NCBI GenBank assembly: GCA_964645835.1
Contig: CAZYDG010000032.1
Location: forward strand, 1-64,000
Origin: CAZBME01 sp964645835
GTDB taxonomy: Bacteria; Desulfobacterota; Syntrophia; Syntrophales; UBA8958
Direction: 5' to 3'
DNA length: 64,000 bases
Shown here: one piece after another, positions 34,552-43,218 of the stretch
Layout of the letters: each line of letters starts with the position of its first letter
Numbering within the stretch: the stretch's first letter is position 1
Translations under genes and position numbers: made by a program
Notes under the pieces: generated by a model
The model's input: the letters and a program-made list of their open reading frames with translations, nothing else
What the model was told of the DNA's origin: nothing
Database searches by the model: none

Positions 34552-35277
34552 ATGACCGAACGTCTCCAAAAAATCCTGGCCCGTGCTGGCGTCGCGTCCC
34601 GGCGTGCGGCGGAAGAACTGATCCTGGCGGGAAGGGTCTCCGTAAATGGACGAATAGTCACGGTTCTGGGTTCCCAGGCATCACCTGCCGATGATATTCG
34701 CCTTGATGGCCGGCCCGTCGTCATCGAGAGTGTGAAACGCTATATCATGGTCCATAAACCTGCAGGTTATGTCACAACGCTCAATGACCCGCAGAAAAGG
34801 CCGACCGTCCTCGACCTGATCCCTCATGTTTCGGAACGCGTTTATCCCGTCGGCAGACTGGACTACGATTCGGAAGGCCTTCTGATCATGACCAACGATG
34901 GCGATTTTGCCTACGGCCTGCAACACCCCCGGTTTGCCGTGCCGAAAACCTATCGCGTGAAAGTGGCGGGTCACGTATCATCTGCAGGTGTTAAACAATT
35001 AGCAGAGGGGATTTTTCTTAACGACGGCATGTTCAAACCCCTGGACGTTGGCATTGAGAAACGGACCGAGAACAGCACCTGGCTGTGTGTGGTCATTGCG
35101 GAAGGCAGGAACCGCATCATCCGCAGGGCCATGGATCGAATGGGTTTTCCCGTTCGCCGTCTTATCCGGACGGAGATCGGCGGCATTGCCCTCGGAAATC
35201 TTAAAACCGGCGAGTTTCGCGATCTGACACCAATGGAAATAGGCACATTGGCGATATCTATGAAAAAATTATCTTGA
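34552..35277 (+). CDS. rluB: Ribosomal large subunit pseudouridine synthase B (RluB/RsuA family)
   Basis: A 241-residue enzyme that isomerises uridine in 23S rRNA. It starts with an S4 RNA-binding domain (ERLQKILARAGVASRRAAEELI) and continues with the RsuA/RluB catalytic domain: RLDYDSEGLLIMTNDGDFA contains the catalytic Asp, followed by KTYRVKVAGHV and AEGRNRIIRRAMDRMGFPVRRL. Its position after scpAB is very common in bacteria and supports RluB rather than RsuA or RluF. Confidence 0.92.
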   Translation: MTERLQKILARAGVASRRAAEELILAGRVSVNGRIVTVLGSQASPADDIRLDGRPVVIESVKRYIMVHKPAGYVTTLNDPQKRPTVLDLIPHVSERVYPVGRLDYDSEGLLIMTNDGDFAYGLQHPRFAVPKTYRVKVAGHVSSAGVKQLAEGIFLNDGMFKPLDVGIEKRTENSTWLCVVIAEGRNRIIRRAMDRMGFPVRRLIRTEIGGIALGNLKTGEFRDLTPMEIGTLAISMKKLS

Positions 35278-35301
35278 CTTTCAACTTAAAATAAATAATA
35301 G
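35274..35301 (+). promoter_or_regulatory. Candidate promoter of the HU/IHF gene
   Basis: TTGACT (35274-35279) with TAATAG (35296-35301) at a 16-bp spacing. The -35 box overlaps the rluB stop codon, and a 75-bp leader separates it from the AGAAGGAGG of the next gene. Confidence 0.45.
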
Positions 35302-35376
35302 TCGCCGAAACTAAAGGCATATTATCAAGTTATTTAGAAATGACGCCACGTCATGCAATATTAGAAGGAGGCATTT

Positions 35377-35658
35377 ATGAATAAGTCCGGACTCATTGAC
35401 GCATTGAGCAAAAAGGAAAATCTGACGGAAAAAAAGGCAATAGATATTATTAACCTAATATTTAAGGGCTTCAACGACGAACTGAAAAAGGGTGGACGGA
35501 TCGAAATCAGGGGATTCGGCAGTTTTGTAGTACGCAAATATGACGCGTATACAGGACGAAATCCCAAAACAGGAAAGAACATCAAGGTGTCTCCGAAGAG
35601 CCTTCCGTTCTTCAAGGTGGGAAAAGAACTCAAAGAGCGGGTCGATAAAGGCAAATAG
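35377..35658 (+). CDS. HU/IHF-family nucleoid DNA-binding protein
   Basis: A 93-residue histone-like protein that bends DNA as a dimer. KSGLIDALSKKENLTEKKAIDIIN is the helical body, and GGRIEIRGFGSFVVRKYDAYTGRNPKTGKNIKVSPKSLPFFKVGKEL is the beta-arm with the GRNPxTG tip that intercalates a Pro. The IExRGFGSF phrase is closer to IHF subunits than to classical HU, but the two cannot be separated here. Strong RBS AGAAGGAGG. Confidence 0.93.
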   Translation: MNKSGLIDALSKKENLTEKKAIDIINLIFKGFNDELKKGGRIEIRGFGSFVVRKYDAYTGRNPKTGKNIKVSPKSLPFFKVGKELKERVDKGK

Positions 35659-35707
35659 TTTCAACGTCTTTTACGAAGGATTTTTTACCGAAAGATTAAG
35701 GTACATG

Positions 35708-35737
35708 AAGGGGTCAGATACATGGCCCCTTTTTATT
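35708..35737 (+). terminator. Rho-independent terminator directly before the M50 protease start
   Basis: AGGGGTCA...TGGCCCCT forms the stem and TTTTTATTT the tail. It ends HU transcription 50 bp after the stop and finishes one base before the protease ATG. Confidence 0.75.
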
Positions 35738-35738
35738 T

Positions 35739-36560
35739 ATGGCTGCTTCGCCCTACTGGAATCTTGGTCTGTTTATCCTGACCCTTGTTTCGACGGTCAT
35801 CGCCGGTGCCATGCAACAGGGGGTCAACCCTCTGGAATCGCCTTGGCAGATATGGCGGGGTATTCCCTTTTCCTTTACCCTGCTGGTTATTTTGGCCTCC
35901 CATGAGTTCGGCCATTATTTCATGTCTATCAAACGCGGCATGCAGGTCACTCTCCCTTATTTTATCCCGGCCCCTTCTTTTATCGGAACCTTCGGCGCTT
36001 TTATTAAGATCAAATCGCCAATACTGGATCGTCGTACCCTTTTGGATATCGGCGTTGCCGGTCCTTTGGCGGGCTTTGTAGTCGCTTTGCCCACCCTTCT
36101 AGTCGGCCTCCTCCTTTCGGAAACGCGGCCCACCGTGGCCGAGAACGGTGCCGGTCTCGGGAGTTCCCTGACGTTTTCTCTGCTGTCCTGGATCGTATTC
36201 GGCCAACTTCCCGATAATATCGATGTCATCCTTCACCCGATAGCCTTTTCCGGCTGGATCGGACTCCTGGTGACATGTTTGAACCTCCTCCCCGTTGGTC
36301 AACTCGACGGCGGCCATATCGCCTATGCCCTTTTCGGTGAGAAGCAGCGGATTATGGCAAAGATCGTCCTGATCGGTTTGATCATCCTTGGTGTGACGGG
36401 ATGGATGGGATGGCTGGTCTGGGCCATCATACTCATGTTTATGAAGCTTTACCACCCTCCCGTCGTTTATGACTGGATACCCCTCGATCCGGCCAGACGG
36501 GCCATTGGTTGGGTTGCCATGATTATTTTCGTGATTACGTTTACACCCGTCCCCTTTTAG
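35739..36560 (+). CDS. M50-family membrane metalloprotease (site-2 protease type)
   Basis: A 273-residue polytopic protein with zinc motif LASHEFGHYF (HExxH) in a membrane segment and the second zinc ligand in NLLPVGQLDGGH (the NxxPxxxLDGG motif of S2P proteases). Hydrophobic helices surround both motifs. There is no PDZ domain, so it is a minimal S2P-like enzyme that would cleave membrane-embedded regulators; the substrate is unknown. The ATG sits directly on the end of a terminator hairpin and has no visible RBS, so either translation starts on a leaderless transcript or the true start is slightly downstream. Confidence 0.85.
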   Translation: MAASPYWNLGLFILTLVSTVIAGAMQQGVNPLESPWQIWRGIPFSFTLLVILASHEFGHYFMSIKRGMQVTLPYFIPAPSFIGTFGAFIKIKSPILDRRTLLDIGVAGPLAGFVVALPTLLVGLLLSETRPTVAENGAGLGSSLTFSLLSWIVFGQLPDNIDVILHPIAFSGWIGLLVTCLNLLPVGQLDGGHIAYALFGEKQRIMAKIVLIGLIILGVTGWMGWLVWAIILMFMKLYHPPVVYDWIPLDPARRAIGWVAMIIFVITFTPVPF

Positions 36561-36564
36561 CCAG

Positions 36565-36744
36565 CAGGCTGTTGAAAAACGTCCATCTGCTGCGTTGCGC
36601 CGCAAGCTTCGTAAATCGACGTACTTCTTATGTAAGCTGTCCCCCGCTGGCAGGGGTGCAGGGGGTGGTAGCCTCAGCTTTTGCGCGCCTTGCATCTGGA
36701 CATTTTTTGAACAGCCTGCCCAAAATCGAGTTTTCAACAACCTG
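36565..36744 (-). repeat. Dispersed repeat family A, copy 3
   Basis: CAGGCTGTTGAAAAACGTCC to TTTTCAACAACCTG, with an internal extra segment around CTGTCCCCCGCTGGCAGGGG. It starts five bases after the protease stop codon. Confidence 0.75.
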
Positions 36745-36771
36745 TTAGGTTCAGCTGCTTACCCCAGTGTG

Positions 36772-36945
36772 GCCGTAATCCATTACAAAATTTCAGCCAA
36801 ATCGAGTAAAGAGAAGCAGGGCATTGGCCTTTCGGTTCAAGGGATTTTTCCCATGTTTGCGTATTGCAGATGACATCACTGATACGGGACGGGAAAAATC
36901 TAATTCACCTTCACACCAATACCCCGCTTCTTTTGGAGGCTGCGT
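36772..36945 (+). repeat. Dispersed repeat family B, copy 4
   Basis: Contains GGGCATTGGCCTTTCGGTTC, the conserved core GCAGATGACATCACTGATA and the right arm CACCTTCACACCAATACCCC. The two arms pair over about 37 bp with mismatches. It lies right after repeat A copy 3, the same pairing of families as at 31.5-32.0 kb. Confidence 0.7.
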
Positions 36946-37007
36946 CATAAATTAGGGTTTGGCATTGCGAGCAACTGATACCAAGGTCGCTTCACTATGA
37001 CGCAGTA

Positions 37008-37107
37008 AAACCTCTGGATTCCCCTTTTCACGGGAATGACAAGAAAATAATATGTGAATGACAACATCACCCACTCCGTCATTGTCGGACTTGATCCGAC
37101 AATCCAG
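37008..37107. repeat. Small dispersed hairpin repeats
   Basis: CTCTGGATTCCCCTTTTCAC with GGGAATGACA, followed by GTCATTGTCGGACTTGATCC with GACAATCCA. Both are variants of the hairpins near 11.9 kb. Non-coding. Confidence 0.6.
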
Positions 37108-37191
37108 TGATTCACTGCAGGTACCTTCTCTTGTCCAGACGTGCATAACAGTCTTTGGGTTTTAGTCGTCGATTACAGGTCTACCCTTCGG

Positions 37192-37220
37192 TTGACAATC
37201 GTTCGGGTGATCACTATAGT
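37192..37220 (+). promoter_or_regulatory. Sigma-70 promoter of the transglutaminase/ABC operon
   Basis: TTGACA (37192-37197), 17-bp spacer, TATAGT (37215-37220), 26 bp before the ATG at 37247. One of the best consensus promoters in the window. Confidence 0.7.
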
Positions 37221-37246
37221 CTTTGTGAAAATCATCACAAAGGGGT

Positions 37247-38728
37247 ATGTGGAAGGTTATGCGGATCAAGTGGCATTGGGTGGCAGGAATGGCCGTCATA
37301 ACCATTTTTCTTGCTCTTCTGGCCTTTCGTCTGGAATTATTCAATCGGACTAGCATCGATCAATCACATGCAGTAGGCGTCCGGAATGCCCCTATAGCGG
37401 AAGCCCATGAAACATGGATGGCCATCGCCCAGCAGGGCCGGAAGATCGGCTATTCCCATCGCACGTTAACGCCCACCGACGCCGGATATGATTTTGCAGA
37501 AGATGTATTTATGCGGATCAATACGATGGGTGTAGTGCAAGGCGTCACCCTTTCTACCCGCGGGACACTCCATCGGGATTTTAGTCTGGAGACGTTCCAT
37601 GTCCGGTTGACTTCCAATATGTTCCGGTTCATCGCCCGCGGCACAAGGGTTGGCAAGAATTTAACCCTGTACGTCGGGCAAGGGGCTGAAGAAAAAAAAT
37701 ATAACCTGACATTGCAGGGGATTCCCTATTTATCCGGCAATATCGCCGACGCAGCCATGACGGCTGCTTCGGGGGGAGAAAACGCCAGAACCCTTAATGT
37801 CTTTGACCCAGCTTCCTTGGGAGCGAGACCTGCCAAAGTTTCCCGACAGGGCGAGGAGGTACTTTCTATTGAAGGCCGGGCACAGAAACTGACCAAGTGG
37901 TCCGTCGATTTCATGGGGGCCCGCCAATATGCCTGGGTCGACGAGCAGGGGCAAGTTGTCAGGGAAGAGGGGTTGCTTGGGCTGTCTCTTGAGCGGACGA
38001 CGCGAGAAAGCGCACTGGCCGGATTATCCGGAGCCTCGGCAGATATGACGCAAGCGGCCTCCGTGGGGTCCCCGGTGACAATTCAAGAACCGGAGGCGCT
38101 TCAGACATTGTCTGTCAGACTGGGCGGTATCGATGCCGGGCGGTTTTACCTGAATGGGGGGCGGCAATCTTATCGGGACGGTGTCCTGATCATTCACAGA
38201 GAATCACCGGCGGGAAAGGGCGCCGTGTCTGAAATGCCCGATTCCGGAACCAGAGAAAAGTTCCTTCAGTCCACGCCTTTTGTTCAAGCCGACCATCCCA
38301 AGATCCGGGCAGCATTGGCGCCCATCGTCGGGCCGCATGAAAGTCCTTTTGTCAAGGCGCGGAAGATTATCCATTTTGTATACGGTTATCTAGATAAGCA
38401 ACCCGTCCTGTCCGTTTCCAATGCCGTTGAAACCCTGGCCCGGCGAAAAGGGGATTGCACCGAACATGCCGTTCTCGTTGCCGCTTTGGGCCGGGCGGCG
38501 GGCATTCCCACGACAATAGAAACGGGCCTCGTCTATCAGCGGAACCGGTTTTATTATCACGCCTGGAATGTTTTCTGGATCGATGAATGGCAACAATGGG
38601 TTACGGGTGATGCCGTGTTCGACCAGATGCCGGCCGATGTGACCCATTTGCGGTTTGTTCGGGGAGAGGCGCAGGATCAATTGGATATGATAGGCCTTCT
38701 GGGCCGGCTAACGTTGACGGCTCCATAA
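37247..38728 (+). CDS. Membrane-anchored transglutaminase-like protein
   Basis: A 493-residue protein with one N-terminal transmembrane helix (WVAGMAVITIFLALLAFRL) and a large exported part. Residues about 390-470 are a transglutaminase-like (papain-fold) domain with Cys in RRKGDCTEHAVLVAALGRAA, His in FYYHAWNVFW and Asp in VTGDAVFDQ, a complete triad. The middle region (TWMAIAQQGRKIGYSHRTL) resembles secreted beta-sandwich domains that precede this fold. Its activity may be proteolytic or amide-transferring; no substrate is indicated. It is the first gene of a set with an ABC exporter. The start may alternatively be ATG 37259. Confidence 0.82.
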   Translation: MWKVMRIKWHWVAGMAVITIFLALLAFRLELFNRTSIDQSHAVGVRNAPIAEAHETWMAIAQQGRKIGYSHRTLTPTDAGYDFAEDVFMRINTMGVVQGVTLSTRGTLHRDFSLETFHVRLTSNMFRFIARGTRVGKNLTLYVGQGAEEKKYNLTLQGIPYLSGNIADAAMTAASGGENARTLNVFDPASLGARPAKVSRQGEEVLSIEGRAQKLTKWSVDFMGARQYAWVDEQGQVVREEGLLGLSLERTTRESALAGLSGASADMTQAASVGSPVTIQEPEALQTLSVRLGGIDAGRFYLNGGRQSYRDGVLIIHRESPAGKGAVSEMPDSGTREKFLQSTPFVQADHPKIRAALAPIVGPHESPFVKARKIIHFVYGYLDKQPVLSVSNAVETLARRKGDCTEHAVLVAALGRAAGIPTTIETGLVYQRNRFYYHAWNVFWIDEWQQWVTGDAVFDQMPADVTHLRFVRGEAQDQLDMIGLLGRLTLTAP

Positions 38729-38753
38729 AAAATATATGGGATACAAGACATCT

Positions 38754-39488
38754 ATGATTGAGCTTATAAATTTGACAAAACGTTATGACCGCGTCGTGGC
38801 CGTCCGCGACCTGAACCTGAGTATACGGACGGGAGAGATCTTTGGCTTCATCGGTCCCAACGGGGCGGGCAAGACGACGACCATTCGCATGATGGGCGGT
38901 CTTCTCTTGCCGACGGCGGGCGTCATCCGCATAGACGGACTCGTAATGGCCGAGGAACCAGTGGAGGTTAAGAAACGCATCGGTTTTATTCCCGATCGTC
39001 CCTATCTCTATGAAAAACTAACCGGCATGGAATTCATGAAGTTTTCCGCCGATATGTTCGGTATCGGTGAAAAAGTATTCCAGGAAAAGGCGGAGTCGCT
39101 GTTGACGCTCTTTGCCCTGTTCGAATGGCGTGATGATCTGATCGAGGCTTATTCACACGGCATGAAACAGCGGCTCATTATCGCTTCCGCCCTTCTCCAC
39201 GACCCGAAGGTGCTTATCGTCGATGAACCCATGGTCGGCCTCGATCCGGCAGCGGTGAAGATGGTCAAGGACATCTTTCGTTGCCTGGCCGCAGACGGGA
39301 AGACGATCTTCATGTCTACCCATACCTTGTCCGTGGCGGAAAATCTCTGTGACCGCATCGGCATTATTCATCGGGGCGCTATGATTGCCCTGGGAACCAT
39401 GACTGAGTTGAAAGAACGGGCCGATCTGCGATCCGGTGATCTGGAAGAGATATTTATTCGGCTGACCGAAGAAGGGGAGGGGCTTTGA
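38754..39488 (+). CDS. ABC transporter ATP-binding protein
   Basis: The 244-residue ATPase of an ABC-2-type exporter. Walker A is GPNGAGKTT, the Q-loop region GGLLLPTAG..., the signature is YSHGMKQRLIIAS (a degenerate LSGGQ), Walker B is VLIVDEPMVGLDP and the switch His is in STHTLS. ATG 38754 gives the normal family N-terminus MIELINLTKRYDR; ATG 38736 would add six residues. The gene overlaps the permease by four bases, so the two are one transporter. The exported compound is unknown; a link to the transglutaminase-like protein is suggested only by the operon. Confidence 0.9.
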   Translation: MIELINLTKRYDRVVAVRDLNLSIRTGEIFGFIGPNGAGKTTTIRMMGGLLLPTAGVIRIDGLVMAEEPVEVKKRIGFIPDRPYLYEKLTGMEFMKFSADMFGIGEKVFQEKAESLLTLFALFEWRDDLIEAYSHGMKQRLIIASALLHDPKVLIVDEPMVGLDPAAVKMVKDIFRCLAADGKTIFMSTHTLSVAENLCDRIGIIHRGAMIALGTMTELKERADLRSGDLEEIFIRLTEEGEGL

Positions 39489-41182
39489 GTCACCTGATCA
39501 CCCTTTGGAAGCCTCGCCTTTTGTCTTTTCAGAATGCCCGGTTATCAACGAAGATAAGGGACTACCGAGCTAAGCTGTATCTTTTTTCTCTGATGGGGCT
39601 CTTGTTCTGGGTGGGGATCTTCTGGATCTTTTATCGCGTCTTGTCCTATTTTCAGCGGGTTGAAGGATTCGGTGATATCCTAGCCTATCGGCTTCTGTTC
39701 ATGGTTGTCATGACTTTTTTTACCCTGCTTGTCTTCAGCAGTATCATCATTTCGCTCTCAAAGCTTTATCTCAGCCGGGATCTTATGCTGGTCCACGTCC
39801 TGCCCGTCTCGCCTTCACAGATATTTCTTGCCCGCTTTACAGAAAGTATTTTCGACAGCTCCTGGATGGTCATCTTATACAGTTTTCCCGTTTTCCTCTC
39901 GTACGGCATCGTCTATCAGGCGGGACCCCTGTTTTATCTCACTGCACTGTTGTCCATGACGGCCCTGTGCATCGCGGCGTCCGGAATCAGTGTTCTTATG
40001 GTCCTGGTAGCCGCCCTCGTCCTGCCCGCCGGCCGGATCAGGACGGTCATCGTTTTCCTGGGGGTGGCCGTCGTCCTTGTCCTGGTATTGACGATCCGCA
40101 TCATGAGGCCCGAACAGTTGGTCAATCCTGATCAATTCATATCCGCCGCCCTTTATCTTCAGTCGTTACAGACGTCAGGATCGCCGCTGCTTCCCACGAC
40201 GTGGATCTATGATGCCATTCACGGGGGGCTCACGGGAAATAGGGCTGCCATGGTCTTGAATACGGCACTAGCCTGGAGTTTCGCCCTTGTGTTGATCTTT
40301 ATAAATACATGGGTTGCAGGTGTCGCCTATTTCCCGGGTTTTTCAAAGGCCCAGACCACAGCCGGAAGGTTGTTTCGGCCCACACGTTTCGGCCGCGGAT
40401 GGCCCCGTCTTTTCCGGGTTCTTCCACCTTCCGCTCAGGCCTTTGCCGTGAAGGAAATCCGGACCTTTTTCCGCGATCAGACACAATGGCCCCAATTGTT
40501 CCTCATTTGCGCCCTCATTGTTGTATATCTGTACAATTTTTCCGTCCTCCCCCTCGACAGGGCACCCATAAAAACCATTTATTTGCAGAACCTCTTTTCT
40601 TTCCTCAATATGGGGCTGGCGTCATTCGTCCTGACTGCTATCGCCGCCCGTTTCGTCTTTCCCGCCGTGAGCATGGAAGGCGATGCTTTCTGGATCGTCC
40701 GGTCTTCGCCCATTTCCATCCGCAGTTTCCTGTGGGTTAAGTTCTTTATTTATTATGTGCCCCTGCTGGTCCTGGCGGAGATCCTTATTGTATTGTCCAA
40801 TATTCTCCTTCAGGTAACGCCTTTTATGATGATCCTTTCCGTCGGCACGGTCTTCTGCATGGTGCCGGGCGTCGTCGCTCTGGGCATAGGCCTGGGGGCG
40901 GTCTATCCCGATTTTCATACCGAAAATCACACCCAGGCCGTGACGAGCTTCGGCGGCCTTCTCTATATGATTCTGTGTGCAGGATTTATTGTTGCCGTCA
41001 TCGTCCTGGAGGCGGGGCCCGTTTACACTCTCTTCATGAAGGACCTGCGTGGAGAGGAGCTGACCTTCCTCCAATGGTTGTGGCTTTCGGTCTCCTTTGG
41101 GCTGGCAGCAGCCCTGTCCGTGGCGGCTGTCGTGTTGCCCATGAGGATGGGCGAAAGGCGGCTCGGCACCGGTGATCTATAA
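39485..41182 (+). CDS. ABC-2-type transporter permease
   Basis: A 565-residue integral membrane protein with about twelve hydrophobic segments (LYLFSLMGLLFWVGIFWIF, LFMVVMTFFTLLVF, IRTVIVFLGVAVVLVLVLTI, MVPGVVALGIGLGAVYPD and others) and a central cytoplasmic part (AFAVKEIRTFFRDQTQWPQL). This is the size and layout of large fused ABC-2 permeases paired with a single ATPase. It starts on TTG, overlapping the ATPase stop. The cargo is not deducible. Confidence 0.85.
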   Translation: MSHLITLWKPRLLSFQNARLSTKIRDYRAKLYLFSLMGLLFWVGIFWIFYRVLSYFQRVEGFGDILAYRLLFMVVMTFFTLLVFSSIIISLSKLYLSRDLMLVHVLPVSPSQIFLARFTESIFDSSWMVILYSFPVFLSYGIVYQAGPLFYLTALLSMTALCIAASGISVLMVLVAALVLPAGRIRTVIVFLGVAVVLVLVLTIRIMRPEQLVNPDQFISAALYLQSLQTSGSPLLPTTWIYDAIHGGLTGNRAAMVLNTALAWSFALVLIFINTWVAGVAYFPGFSKAQTTAGRLFRPTRFGRGWPRLFRVLPPSAQAFAVKEIRTFFRDQTQWPQLFLICALIVVYLYNFSVLPLDRAPIKTIYLQNLFSFLNMGLASFVLTAIAARFVFPAVSMEGDAFWIVRSSPISIRSFLWVKFFIYYVPLLVLAEILIVLSNILLQVTPFMMILSVGTVFCMVPGVVALGIGLGAVYPDFHTENHTQAVTSFGGLLYMILCAGFIVAVIVLEAGPVYTLFMKDLRGEELTFLQWLWLSVSFGLAAALSVAAVVLPMRMGERRLGTGDL

Positions 41183-41251
41183 AATCTATATTGAATTATC
41201 ATCATTAATTCTGTATGGGGTGATGCACTACCTGCGGCAGGCGGCATCCTA

Positions 41252-42061
41252 ATGAAAGCCATATTTTTATCAGACGCACATCTCAAAGATTCCCGGAGCC
41301 CCGGCTACCGTGCCTTAATGGCATTCCTTAGCCGTTTGCGGTTTGAAGGCGGGGACGAATCAGTAACCTCATCTGGAGCCGGAGCAGGGAAGGAAACCAA
41401 AGGGGAAGTAATAAACGGTCCGTCCCTTCCAGTGACGGATCTGTTTCTCGTAGGGGATATCTTTGATTTCTGGTTCAGCAGGAAGGGACGCATCTATCCT
41501 GATTTCGGGGAGTTAATCGCCAGATTGCGAGATCTGAAGGCCCAGGGTGTTGCGGTTCATCTGTGTGAAGGAAATCACGATTTTTTCTTAAAGGAATACT
41601 TTAATGATATGCTTAAAATGACTGTTTATGAAGACATTGCTGTCATCGAACGGGACGGCAGAAGATTGTTCGTCGCCCACGGCGATCTCATCGATCAGAC
41701 AAACGTCCAATACCTGCGGTTACGTAAGTTCTTGAGAAGCCCTTTCATCTACTATCTCCAGCGCATTCTGCCGCTTACCCTCCTTTGGGGCATCGCCCGT
41801 TGGAGTTCGTCCATGAGCAAGGAAATCATGGGCGGCGCCGAGGATAAGATTGCCAGGGCCATGGGCCGGTTTGCCCAAGACCGTTTCATCGATGGCTACG
41901 ATGCGGTAATCCTTGGACATTGCCACCGGCCGGGCCTGGAAGAGACGACCATAGATGGGAAGCCCCGGATATTTGTAACGCTGGGTGACTGGCTCCGACA
42001 CCATACGTATCTGTACTACAATGAAGGGCGATTTGAACTAGGCCGTCAAAAAATGGAATAA
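41252..42061 (+). CDS. lpxH: UDP-2,3-diacylglucosamine diphosphatase-like metallophosphoesterase
   Basis: A 269-residue calcineurin-type phosphoesterase. Metal-binding motifs appear in order: FLSDAHLKD (DxH), LVGDIFDFW (GDxxD), CEGNHDFF (GNHD), VAHGDLID and LGHCHRPG (GHxH). The combination matches LpxH, which cleaves UDP-2,3-diacylglucosamine to lipid X in lipid A synthesis at the inner membrane. An insertion of about 20 residues rich in Gly, Ser and Lys lies after residue 30, between the first two metal motifs. No other lpx gene is close. LpxH-like paralogues of unknown role exist, so confidence in the exact reaction is moderate. Confidence 0.8.
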   Translation: MKAIFLSDAHLKDSRSPGYRALMAFLSRLRFEGGDESVTSSGAGAGKETKGEVINGPSLPVTDLFLVGDIFDFWFSRKGRIYPDFGELIARLRDLKAQGVAVHLCEGNHDFFLKEYFNDMLKMTVYEDIAVIERDGRRLFVAHGDLIDQTNVQYLRLRKFLRSPFIYYLQRILPLTLLWGIARWSSSMSKEIMGGAEDKIARAMGRFAQDRFIDGYDAVILGHCHRPGLEETTIDGKPRIFVTLGDWLRHHTYLYYNEGRFELGRQKME

Positions 42062-42069
42062 TTCGTAAT

Positions 42070-42270
42070 TTGCAGCCAAATATCAGCCAAATCGAGTGGA
42101 TGGTAAGTGGGGCATTGGCCTTCCGGTTCAGAGATTTTTCCCATTTTTGTATGTTGCAGATGACATCACTGATACGGGCTGGGAAAAATCTAATTCACCT
42201 TCAGACCAATTTCCCACTTCCCTTATAGGTATGCATCAATGCTTTTGGTTTTGGTGGCGGATTTGGGTAA
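42070..42270 (+). repeat. Dispersed repeat family B, copy 5
   Basis: The clearest copy: left arm 42106-42142 (AAGTGGGGCATTGGCCTTCC) and right arm 42181-42219 (GAATTAGATTTTTCCC when inverted) enclose the core GCAGATGACATCACTGATA. The tail GCTTTTGGTTTTGGTGGCGG follows. It lies between lpxH and speB. Confidence 0.75.
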
Positions 42271-42336
42271 TGTTTCGTCTGGACTTCTCATGGGGCGTAT
42301 GTTAAGCAACGCGACGGTCATTTTAAGGGGTATTTT

Positions 42337-43179
42337 ATGAATTTCGGCGGTCTTGATTCAGAGTATAGAGCCTATGAAACGGCGATGTTTGCCGTCCTTC
42401 CCGTTCCCTATGATTTAACTTCGACGTATCAATCCGGTTCGCGTCAGGGGCCTGCGGCGATCCTTGCCGCCTCGGCCAATATGGAACTCTATGACGAAGA
42501 ACTGGAGCAGGAAACATATCGGAAAGGAATCTATACGGCTCCTCCCGTGGACATCGACAGTCGGGGACCGGAGTATATGATGAGCTCTGTGGAACGGGCC
42601 GTTTCAGATCTCCTGGCCGGCGGGAAAATTCCCGTTATGCTGGGCGGTGAGCATAGCATCAGCTTTGGGGCCGTTTGTGCCATGAAAAAGGTCTATCCCA
42701 AAATTTCCGTCCTCCATTTCGATGCCCATGCAGACATGCGCGATACCTATCAGGGAAGCCCATACAGCCATGCCTGTGTAGCCCGGAGAATTCATGATAT
42801 TTGTCCTATCGTGCAGGTGGGTATCCGCAGCATGAGTACGCCGGAGGCCGCCTTTATGAAGGAAAAGCAGGTGAAAACATTCAGCGCCGACTTTGTCCTC
42901 GATGAGCCGAATTGGATCGACATCGTCTCGGCACATCTTTCCGGTGATCTTTATGTCTCCATCGACCTGGACGCCTTGGACCCTGCCTTTATGCCGGCAA
43001 CGGGAACACCGGAGCCCGGCGGTATCTCCTGGCGGCATATATTAAAGTTGTTGCAAACTGTCGCGAAAAAGTGTAGCGTCCGCGGCTTTGATGTTGTTGA
43101 ATTATCGCCTTTAGCGGGCATGGTGGCGCCTGATTTTTTGGCTGCCAAGATGATTTATCGCATAATGGGGTATATTTAA
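42337..43179 (+). CDS. speB: Agmatinase
   Basis: A ureohydrolase of 280 residues that hydrolyses agmatine to putrescine and urea. All binuclear manganese ligands can be seen: His in GGEHSIS, Asp-His-Asp in FDAHADMRD, and Asp-x-Asp in SIDLDALDPAFMPATGTPEPGG. The N-terminal part (VLPVPYDLTSTYQSGSRQGP) has the family start. The adjacent pyruvoyl arginine decarboxylase supplies agmatine, which separates it from arginase or guanidinobutyrase. RBS AAGGGGTATTTT before ATG. Confidence 0.92.
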   Translation: MNFGGLDSEYRAYETAMFAVLPVPYDLTSTYQSGSRQGPAAILAASANMELYDEELEQETYRKGIYTAPPVDIDSRGPEYMMSSVERAVSDLLAGGKIPVMLGGEHSISFGAVCAMKKVYPKISVLHFDAHADMRDTYQGSPYSHACVARRIHDICPIVQVGIRSMSTPEAAFMKEKQVKTFSADFVLDEPNWIDIVSAHLSGDLYVSIDLDALDPAFMPATGTPEPGGISWRHILKLLQTVAKKCSVRGFDVVELSPLAGMVAPDFLAAKMIYRIMGYI

Positions 43180-43218
43180 CCCTTGAGAAACATTACTGAT
43201 GTTGGAAGGAGATCTGAA

